A DNA stretch of 64,000 bases from Symbiodinium microadriaticum (taxonomy: Eukaryota > Sar > Dinophyceae > Suessiales > Symbiodiniaceae): contig LSRX01001518.1 of the NCBI GenBank assembly GCA_001939145.1, positions 12,875-76,874 on the forward strand, read 5' to 3'. The position numbers and the translations under genes were made by a program. Shown piece after piece: positions 24,801 through 33,083 of the stretch (position 1 is its first letter; every line of letters begins with the position of its first letter). Below the pieces are notes generated by a model that worked only from the letters and a program-made list of their open reading frames with translations, had not been told where the DNA came from and searched no databases.

Positions 24801-27800
24801 CACAGCCTGCAGGGGTAAGGAAAATGTCACGCGCAGATCTTTCGTGTGTGTAAATTCGAGCACACAGCCTGCAGGGGTAAGGAAAATGTCACGCGCAGAT
24901 CTTTCGTGTGTGTAAATTCGAGCACACAGCCTGCAGGGGTAAGGAAAATGTCACGCGCAGATCTTTCGTGTGTGTAAATTCGAGCACACAGCCTGCAGGG
25001 GTAAGGAAAATGTCACGCGCAGATCTTTCGTGTGTGTAAATTCGAGCACACAGCCTGCAGGGGTAAGGAAAATGTCACGCGCAGATCTTTCGTGTGTGTA
25101 AATTCGAGCACACAGCCTGCAGGGGTAAGGAAAATGTCACGCGCAGATCTTTCGTGTGTGTAAATTCGAGCACACAGCCTGCAGGGGTAAGGAAAATGTC
25201 ACGCGCAGATCTTTCGTGTGTGTAAATTCGAGCACACAGCCTGCAGGGGTAAGGAAAATGTCACGCGCAGATCTTTCGTGTGTGTAAATTCGAGCACACA
25301 GCCTGCAGGGGTAAGGAAAATGTCACGCGCAGATCTTTCGTGTGTGTAAATTCGAGCACACAGCCTGCAGGGGTAAGGAAAATGTCACGCGCAGATCTTT
25401 CGTGTGTGTAAATTCGAGCACACAGCCTGCAGGGGTAAGGAAAATGTCACGCGCAGATCTTTCGTGTGTGTAAATTCGAGCACACAGCCTGCAGGGGTAA
25501 GGAAAATGTCACGCGCAGATCTTTCGTGTGTGTAAATTCGAGCACACAGCCTGCAGGGGTAAGGAAAATGTCACGCGCAGATCTTTCGTGTGTGTAAATT
25601 CGAGCACACAGCCTGCAGGGGTAAGGAAAATGTCACGCGCAGATCTTTCGTGTGTGTAAATTCGAGCACACAGCCTGCAGGGGTAAGGAAAATGTCACGC
25701 GCAGATCTTTCGTGTGTGTAAATTCGAGCACACAGCCTGCAGGGGTAAGGAAAATGTCACGCGCAGATCTTTCGTGTGTGTAAATTCGAGCACACAGCCT
25801 GCAGGGGTAAGGAAAATGTCACGCGCAGATCTTTCGTGTGTGTAAATTCGAGCACACAGCCTGCAGGGGTAAGGAAAATGTCACGCGCAGATCTTTCGTG
25901 TGTGTAAATTCGAGCACACAGCCTGCAGGGGTAAGGAAAATGTCACGCGCAGATCTTTCGTGTGTGTAAATTCGAGCACACAGCCTGCAGGGGTAAGGAA
26001 AATGTCACGCGCAGATCTTTCGTGTGTGTAAATTCGAGCACACAGCCTGCAGGGGTAAGGAAAATGTCACGCGCAGATCTTTCGTGTGTGTAAATTCGAG
26101 CACACAGCCTGCAGGGGTAAGGAAAATGTCACGCGCAGATCTTTCGTGTGTGTAAATTCGAGCACACAGCCTGCAGGGGTAAGGAAAATGTCACGCGCAG
26201 ATCTTTCGTGTGTGTAAATTCGAGCACACAGCCTGCAGGGGTAAGGAAAATGTCACGCGCAGATCTTTCGTGTGTGTAAATTCGAGCACACAGCCTGCAG
26301 GGGTAAGGAAAATGTCACGCGCAGATCTTTCGTGTGTGTAAATTCGAGCACACAGCCTGCAGGGGTAAGGAAAATGTCACGCGCAGATCTTTCGTGTGTG
26401 TAAATTCGAGCACACAGCCTGCAGGGGTAAGGAAAATGTCACGCGCAGATCTTTCGTGTGTGTAAATTCGAGCACACAGCCTGCAGGGGTAAGGAAAATG
26501 TCACGCGCAGATCTTTCGTGTGTGTAAATTCGAGCACACAGCCTGCAGGGGTAAGGAAAATGTCACGCGCAGATCTTTCGTGTGTGTAAATTCGAGCACA
26601 CAGCCTGCAGGGGTAAGGAAAATGTCACGCGCAGATCTTTCGTGTGTGTAAATTCGAGCACACAGCCTGCAGGGGTAAGGAAAATGTCACGCGCAGATCT
26701 TTCGTGTGTGTAAATTCGAGGCAAATGGTCCGAGCCAGGCACCTCTTTGCATTGAAGGCTTGAAGGACTATGAACCTCTATTTGTTGAAATAATCCGAGC
26801 CAGGCAGCTCTTTGCATTGGAGGTAGAAGTCCAAGGGCTCGTGCTGGCCAAGGGACTCCTCCGCCGCCTTCCGGTATAGGTAGTGCGGTTCACAGGGGGC
26901 CCACTGGCTGTGCTGTGGCTTCGCTGCACCCTATGTTTGAGCCGCCAGGGCGCCTCCAGGGCGGTGGGAGGTTCCTGTGCCGGTGCACCGTACAGAAGAC
27001 CATGTGCCATCGAGGATTTAGGCGGAGCTGAAACAGAAAGCTCCAGAGCAATGGCTCCTGCTCTCCGCCGGCGGTGTTCTGGTTCCCGCGCTTGGTTCCG
27101 TCTCGGATTCCTGGGTTGTCCTTTTCGCACATGTACTGAAGCACCTCGAGAAGACACGACGCGCGGAGGCGCCAGACACACGGCGGGCCTCTCAGGGCTG
27201 GGGCCCGCACCATTTGGCAGATGACGTTGGGCTGGCCCAGGCCACAGCCGTGTTGCACCACCTCAGATACAGAGGCTCTTTCTTTTTGAATGGAAGTCCG
27301 GCTGCCTGAACCAGACACCCACGTTCGGACAGAGGGCAGAAGGAGCATCAGTAGCACTTGCAGCAGCAGTGCTGTAGTGGCACCGCAGGCGGTGCAGCAG
27401 TCATAGCAGCAGCAAGAGTAGCCGATAGCCTCATGCCACAAACCAGAAGGCTGACATAATGCGCCCTGCTGCACTTGTGTCTGTGAGCAATGTTCTATTC
27501 CATCGCCGACTCTTGCAACGTGCCAAAATCTAGGTCTAGACCTGAAATCACCTGTGCCATGGGTTGACACAGAGCATGGACCTGCAGCTGCGCTTCGGCG
27601 GCTGCAGCACACGACTACTGTATTGCAGGGCGCTAACAGTGCGCTAGCGGACAGCAGGGGTCGCTCAACGGGCAACTAATTAGGACGAGCGCGAACAAAA
27701 AATCTGCCCGTTGCCAAAAGTACCGGTGGGGTTTTCCTCCGTGTACATGGTGCAGATCCTGGGATCGGAATCTGAATCCGCGGGAGAGTAGTTGAAACTG

Positions 27801-30800
27801 CGGCACTGGGAGTTATCGGTGCATTGCTTCGCGCATGCCTCCACGTTGTCGAGAAGGGCCCTGTGTGCGCACGCTTGCAAGCCACAGCCAGGAATGTCTG
27901 CCCCGAGCTCTCCTTTTTTAGTGTACCCAGTTGGGCACGCAAACTGCCAAGCGGGCAGCCGGTAGATACTGGTTTTCGCATATTTCACGGTCGTCCCCAC
28001 ATCAAGGCAGAGATCCTTGGCGCACTGGCAGCTAGTACCTCCTGTGCCATCTCCATAGATTTGGAAGTGGAAATACTTGCCATGGCAACGAGGGTTCTTC
28101 AAGACCTTAGCTGCGCAGGCATCCACATTTGGGATGCCGTGGGCTGGGTCAACCCAATTTCGGTTGCGGCAGTAAGCGCCACTCTCTGCCAGTACATGCC
28201 GGTAAAATCGATAGAGTGTGTGATCCGGGTCTTGCTTGCTGGTCCCCGCTTCGATGCAGAGATCCTTCGAGCACCAGCAGTTGCTGGTGGGCTCATAGTA
28301 GAAGAAATACTTCTGGCACTCAGGCGTCACCGCGACTCTGTCAGCGCAGGCGGACACGTCAGGGATGCCATAGGTGGGGTTGCCAAGCCAGTGTCGTTCC
28401 GTACACCAGGTGCCAGTCTGCTTTAGCTCGTACTTGATCCGGGCACCAGATTCTTGAGTTTGAGGAACCGGGCTCTCATCCAAATCCGCTTCAGGGAAGG
28501 AATCAATCATGAGATCACGGCAGCGTTTGCCTCCTCCGAAGGAGTTGACGGCATCATAGAGTCCGGTCGGGTCCACTGCCGAAATGAAGTCGTGGGCGAC
28601 TGCCGCGAGGTCGGTGTTGGCGGCGGCCGCCACCTTGGCTGCCACGACCTCTGCGCCACCCTCAAGAATCTCATCTTCAATTTCTGATTTCAACTCCCTG
28701 CCCTGCTTCTTGATGTACCTCTTCAGGTTTCGTTTGGCCTTCTTCACCAGTTTCTTGACTGTGGCCCTGACCGCTACCCTGAGGGCGGCCTTGGCCGCGG
28801 CCATCCTCCCCAATTGGGCGGCCTTCCTGGCTGCTGTGGCCGCCTGGCTCAAGGCCTTGGCGCCGGGGTTCAGCGAGGCCACGACGTTGGCCCAGCTGAT
28901 GCCGATGTTGGCGATCTTGGCCACGCAATCCGAGGAGCTGGCAACACAGTACATGTTGGCGCAGCCAATTCCCAGCTGAGGCAGGTTCCGCTGCTCACCA
29001 CAGCGCTCCCAGCAGACGCCAAACCCCAGCAGGCTTGGCCCCTCCTCTTCTCCATTGCAGCCTTGGCAGAGAAATCCCACGTTGTTCAAGCCACTAGGAC
29101 ACCCTGACAAAGGCCACTTGGCTTTCTTGATGAGCGGAAAGTTGTGCCTTCCGCAGACGGTATCCTGCATCTTCAGCATCTGCCTCGCTGCCCAATTCTT
29201 CTGCTTCTGGTTCCTGATCTTGAAGGTCTTGTTCTCTTGCAGCTCGGCAGCCTCCATGGCCGCAGCCAGGGCAGCCTCTGTAACCTCCTCCATCTCCTCC
29301 TCGGCATCCGTCTCCTCCACGTTCATATCTTGGTTCGTATGTTCGGTCTCCGCGGCCTTGGTTTCGGCCATCGAGCTGCCACCCTTCACCGCAATTGATG
29401 ATACGGCGTCCAGGTACGCATCGAAGTTGTTGATGAATTCTTCTTTGTCCACCTTCCCGTCGCCGTTGGCATCCAGGGCTTTGAAGGCCCGTGCGTCAAA
29501 GCTGCCCGGCAGGGACTCGAAACCCTCCGTGTGCGTCTTTTTGAAGGCATCCTCCATGTCATCTCACAGGATTTCCAGGTGCTTCCGGGTGAGCCCATCC
29601 TCCATGAACTCTTCCTTGCTGATGTCACGGCCGAAGGCTTTCTGGCAAGCAGGGCTGCACTTCGAATCATCTTGCAGCCACTCGAAGTCCAGGATGCTCT
29701 GGATCAGTGTGGCCTTGTACTCCTCTTGTGTCGACCCAGCCGACTCAGGCTCGATGCCATCCCGAGCGCTCATCAGCTGTAGAAGCCCTGCCGGCTCACA
29801 AGTCTCATCTTTACAAGAGCCAGCGGAGGGATCGGACGCCCCAGCTTGAATCCACAAAGCCAAAGAGAAAGCAAGAATCATGGCTCAACTAGCTGAGAGC
29901 TTCTGGCAGGCTATGGTTGCAGAGCTCGGGCCGCGTTCGCTGCAGGGGCCTCAAACCCTACGGTGGCCCATGAAGCCTGCAAGGAGAATACTACGACACC
30001 AGGCATGTTCAACAAGCTGACTCACAACCCACAGAGGAGAGAGGGAGGGGAGGGAGGGGAGGGAGGGGAGGGAGGGGAGCGAGGGCAGGCAGTAGTAGGA
30101 ATAGTAGTGCTTGTCGTAATCGTAGCAGTGGTCAAGCGAAGAGCTTGATTTGAAAGCTCGTTCTTGCGCGCTCCTCGTTTTGTGGGAGTCTGATTGGCTT
30201 AAGAATTTGGGTGCCTAGGGAATCCCGGGCGTCCTCGCAGCAACAACATGTTTCTTTAGTGGCGCTGTCGCTGTGGAGAAGGTTTTGCCGGCGGGATTCG
30301 AGAGTTTCAAGGCCTGGACGGTCTGGCCGTCTCTGGCCGTCTGCGACAGACTTGAGAGAAGGATTTCAAGTCTTGCAAGGTTTGAGCTTGAGCTGAGCTT
30401 GAGATTTGGAGGTTTCAAAGAGGGTTCCAGGGATCTGATTCGATGTGAGAGAGCCGGGGAGTGGGTCTTGAGAGGCGGGCCGACTGGGCCCCAGGCCCAC
30501 TCGATGTAGAGCTCCGAGCCCTGGTAGTAGGTCATGTGCCCCTGAGCGCCATGGCAGGTGCTCCGTGACAGGTGTTGTGTGCACTCGTCTCTTCTGCTTC
30601 GCTTTGAGCTGCCACCTTCATAGCACCGCTCTTGGTGGCATCGTAGTCCCGGTTTTCGTCCTGTGGCCAAAGAACGTGGACTCGAGCCCTCCTGGAGGCG
30701 CGCATGCTAAGGCCAAGGGTCCTGGCAGGCGTTCTGACAGTTGTCGCCAATTTGGTAACCACCTCTCTGTCACTGCTGAGTAGTGCTTGGCGGTGTCACA

Positions 30801-31490
30801 TCCCTTTAGCATCCTGTTCATGGGGCCTTGAGCTTACGACGGGGTTTTTCATGGATACTCATGCTTAGGATGGGTATTCTTGCAGGGAGAAAGAGTGCGC
30901 ATTAGTTGCACGGTCACCGGGTTTGGCATCCAGATTTCCACCTGGCAATCCTGAGAGTGACGAACCTGGCAACAGGACAGGGGTGGCACTCGAGGTAATG
31001 GGAGGAGCCTAGGGAGAGAGCTCTTTTGAGTGGATTGCGTTGTATCCCACGTGCATGCTACTCTTTGCCTGGCAACAGCCTTTGGACATAACCTTATCTA
31101 TACATCTCTGGGCCCCTAGGCAGCTGTCACCCAGGCACCACACCCGGGCGCGCCTTGCGCGTTGTTCTGGGAGTCGAAGAGCCGGTTCCTGTAGAGAGAC
31201 TGAGAGAGAGAGACTGAGAGAGAGGTGGTCTCCAAGGGCCAGGGCCAGGCCCAGGGACCCTCTGCAGACAACACATCCGGGCGCGCTGTCTCGGTTCCCG
31301 GGGTCTCGGCTGGTTCTGCGCGTTGTTCTGCTGCTCGCTGAGCCTCAGTTAAACAAACACCGCTGCGCCATTTGCCATATGGTTGCGCCAGAGAGCCAGA
31401 GAGCCCGTAGAGTCAGCCGAGCGGCTTGTTGTTGGAGCCCCTGGGGTTGTGCAGGTACACGTCGCCCACGGCGCAGCGGCAGAAAGCCAC
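15880..31490 (-). CDS. DD3-3-like secreted ectodomain with C-terminal transmembrane helix, many small exons
   Basis: This resembles the DD3-3 family first known from Dictyostelium (function unclear). The family link is from memory. Exons (5' to 3'): 31490-about 31425 ([13 protein letters not shown]), 30762-30722 ([13 protein letters not shown]), 30660-30616, 30541-30497 ([13 protein letters not shown]), 27261-27211 (VVQHGCG), 27144-27073 ([16 protein letters not shown]), 26903-26806 ([13 protein letters not shown]), 21675-21585 ([22 protein letters not shown]), 21523-21488 (GLECPE), 21418-21368 ([13 protein letters not shown]), 20259-about 20170 ([10 protein letters not shown]), 19945-19900 ([14 protein letters not shown]), about 19513-19460, about 19020-18980, 18810-18775 ([12 protein letters not shown]), 18725-18681 ([13 protein letters not shown], cupredoxin-like strand), 18440-18390 (TDRSNLVQ), 16599-16505, 16491-16388, 16336-16292 ([15 protein letters not shown]), 16078-16016 (21-residue helix), 15946-about 15900 ([11 protein letters not shown]). 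A first exon with ATG at 31606 is possible. It appears to continue in phase into the NADPH oxidase. Confidence 0.8.
16492..16504 (-). other. 13-nt GC...AG segment interrupting an exon
   Basis: GCAAGTTGTGTAG (minus strand) sits between codons for NGFSG and YNYPLG of the ectodomain. Leaving it in shifts frame; removing it restores one continuous exon, 16599-16388. It starts GC and ends AG like the neighbouring introns and is flanked by GGC on both sides. It may be a tiny intron, an insertion or an assembly error. Confidence 0.6.
16800..17160. other. Intron interior with imperfect internal repeats
   Basis: There are two or three related segments, for example AACTTTGAGAGCCACAGGCC (around 16955) and AACTTTGAAAGCTACAGGCC (around 17098). 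The latter runs into the LINE relic. No exon was found. Confidence 0.4.
17160..17650 (+). mobile_element. Non-LTR (LINE-type) reverse transcriptase relic
   Basis: On the plus strand GLRQGCPLS is encoded around 17178, [11 protein letters not shown] around 17327-17360, and LNYDKCE around 17417-17440. These are the order and spacing of conserved LINE RT blocks, YADD being the catalytic motif. The frame is broken several times between them, so the copy is dead. It is antisense to the surrounding gene and falls inside the intron between the exons at 18390 and 16599. Confidence 0.7.
21716..24387. repeat. 57-bp tandem satellite, about 47 copies, diverged
   Basis: The unit holds TGTAAATTCGAGCACA, CCCTGCACGGTAAGGAAAAT and GTCACGCACATCTTTCTTG. 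Spacing is 57 bp (22561, 22618 and so on). Copies at 22500-22980 are nearly identical; those at the flanks differ by substitutions and short duplications such as TCTTTCTTGTGTC. Because 57 is divisible by 3, both strands stay open and give false 579- and 591-residue ORFs with a 19-residue period. The array lies within one intron (21676-26805) of the ectodomain gene. It ends at a 24-N gap. Confidence 0.97.
24412..26719. repeat. 62-bp tandem satellite, about 37 near-identical copies
   Basis: The unit is related to the 57-mer but has CCTGCAGGGGTAAGG, GTCACGCGCAGATCTTTCG and GTGTGTGTAAATTCGAG. TTCGAGCACA recurs at 24421, 24483, 24545 and 24607, so the period is 62. I see no differences between rows that should match. 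A 62-bp unit does not keep an open frame. It follows the 57-mer array after the 24-N gap at 24388-24411. Copy number may be an assembler's choice. Confidence 0.97.
26729..26816. repeat. Duplicated exon end beside the satellite
   Basis: TCCGAGCCAGGCA-CTCTTTGCATTG occurs at 26729 and again at 26794, 65 bp apart. On the minus strand the second copy is the true 3' end of the ectodomain exon ending at 26806 (LQCKE plus donor). The first copy (LQCKEV) is an extra fragment directly abutting the 62-bp array. Confidence 0.7.
27680..29881 (-). CDS. Intronless secreted EF-hand/Cys-rich/PAN-like protein with in-frame TGA
   Basis: Function is unknown. ATG at 29881 gives a signal-like start ([16 protein letters not shown]). 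The frame runs to a TGA at 29566-29564 and is open again in the same frame down to TAA at 27682-27680, about 733 codons in total. After the TGA come an EF-hand loop ([13 protein letters not shown]), an Ala/Glu helix, a Cys-rich stretch ([15 protein letters not shown]...CWERC), a Lys/Arg-rich amphipathic region, two homologous Cys modules of about 75 residues (each with a W..P.(Y/H)GIP(D/N)V.AC pattern and a CS/CAKDLC motif), and a PAN/apple-like end (AC.KQC......CRSFNY). No intron is needed. It lies on the same strand inside the intron 27262-30496 of the ectodomain gene, so it may be a retrogene. The TGA stands where TGG would fit. It may be a nonsense mutation, readthrough or error. Confidence 0.75.
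30030..30085 (+). promoter_or_regulatory. (GGGAG)n G-rich tract upstream of the nested gene
   Basis: Repeated GGGAGGGGAGGGAGG on the plus strand, with more than four runs of three or more Gs, could form a G-quadruplex. It lies about 150-200 bp upstream of the ATG at 29881, where a promoter would be. A regulatory role is inference only. Confidence 0.35.
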
Positions 31491-31920
31491 CTTAGCTCAG
31501 CGTTCCGCTTCTCAGGTCCCAATCTCCCAGAGGCAACGCCTCCTCCCTGTCCCCTCCCTGCGGCCCGAGCCACGAAGAGCAGGCAACACCGCATCGTGCG
31601 GGCCATGTCGCCGGGCGTTGCTTCCGGGTTTACATCTGAGGTTTTTTTCAGCCTTCTCTCTGGTCGGTTAGGCTCTGACTTGAAGCTTCAACTCCTCGCT
31701 CGCGCGCTACACGCTGTGCTGGGGTCGCACGACCCCGGGACACTCTTCGGATATGATCGGGTTGTGGCATGCTGTTTGGGCAGAGACTGGCATGAGACTT
31801 CCTTTATATCTGATCCACAAGGCAAGCAAGACGGTACAGAAGCAGGAGTGGCTACGTGTGGCAGCGTTCTGAAATGCGATGCGCCTTCGTACCAGCAGGG
31901 CGTGGCCATGCTTGGTTTAG

Positions 31921-31980
31921 CGTTTTAGGGTTATAAGTTATAGGGATTAGGGTTTAGGGTTGAGGGTTTGGTTTTGAGGT
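31921..31980. repeat. Short TTTAGGG-like tract
   Basis: TTAGGGTTATAAG, GGATTAGGGTTTAGGG and GAGGGTTTGG form a degenerate telomere-like patch. The surrounding 31.65-32.48 kb shows no recognisable gene. Confidence 0.6.
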
Positions 31981-32486
31981 GATCAAGATCCCACCTGCGC
32001 AATCAGAAAGTTGGGACCCCTCTCAGAAACGTTCCAGCGCGTAGCTGGCCTCATCATGGAAAAATGACAGTTCCTGCAAGCCCGGGGGCGGCACGCCATC
32101 CCTGCAGTGACCATGAACCCTCCCAAAGATTTGTCGAGGATTCAGTCCGCGCGTGACTGGTTGACCCAACCCGCCAAGCCCCGCTAGACACAAGCACGTG
32201 GACAAATCAATCATCGGAATTCTCTGCGGCATGCTCACTCGGACTAGCAAGCAAGATCAGATCTCTTTTTCATAAGCCCCCCGAGAGATATGTCACGTTT
32301 GCCTAAACTGCAGCCGATTGTCTGTACCAGAATACGCAGACAGCGCAGGGAACGTAGGTGTTGTGTGAAGTGCTCTTCATTAGCATTGGTCTTTCAAATC
32401 CTAAACTCTAGACCTTAAACCCCCTAGGCCTGTTTCCAAAGCGACCATCGCGAAGCTGCTGGGCTGGAACCGAAACCCAAAACCGA

Positions 32487-32962
32487 AACCTTGAATCTGA
32501 AACCCTAGGCATGCCTAGGAATGCGGGGAGCGCGCATCGAATTAGGGGTGAAACGGACTCAAGAAGGACTGACAACTGCCCCACCTCCCAGTGCGACTGA
32601 GCCCTCTAGCCCCTCTAGCCTTGCCTGAGTCCCAGCCGCAGGTCAACAATGTTCATGGCTGCTTGCAATACGGGTCGGAACCCCTCCTATGGAGTATGAG
32701 CTGAGGCTAGGTCAGCAGGAGAGGGGAACAGTCAAAGCCCGCAGGAAATCATACTGTACTGTTTGCATGCTAGCCCCAGCTCGCATCTGGTGCGCAGCTA
32801 TATATAATTGCGGGGACAGGAGCTCGAGCAGTCATGAGCTGAAATTCTCGGAGCAGAAATCTCAGCCACGCCCAAACCTTTTGAAAGGCCGCATGCAACG
32901 CTACAGCGCTGCTCTCCGGAGCCAAACCCCAGGCTGCCCGGTGCACAGAGCATGCGATAGGC
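32487..32962 (+). mobile_element. Dispersed element of about 470 bp, copy 1 (inverted relative to copy at 43.4 kb)
   Basis: This segment matches the reverse complement of about 43350-43860 over most of its length. Shared blocks include TGACCTAGCCTCAGCTCATA, ACAGTACAGTATGATTTCCT and GGAGAGCAGCGCTG (in copy-2 orientation). Differences are scattered substitutions and small indels. No coding capacity is evident, so a SINE/MITE-like or otherwise non-autonomous element is likely. I cannot define exact ends or target duplications. Confidence 0.7.
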
Positions 32963-33083
32963 TTGCAAAAGACTCTCAATCAATTTTGCATTGGTCAGCG
33001 GTTGCCGAGTGGCAACATCCTGGGAAGAGACAACTTGTCGTAGCAATTCTAGCTCAGAATTGGTACATGCTTGCGACTTTGGC

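Noticed and set aside
24412..26719. CRISPR-like repeat array
   Set aside because: Units are contiguous without unique spacers, and the context is eukaryotic. It is a satellite.
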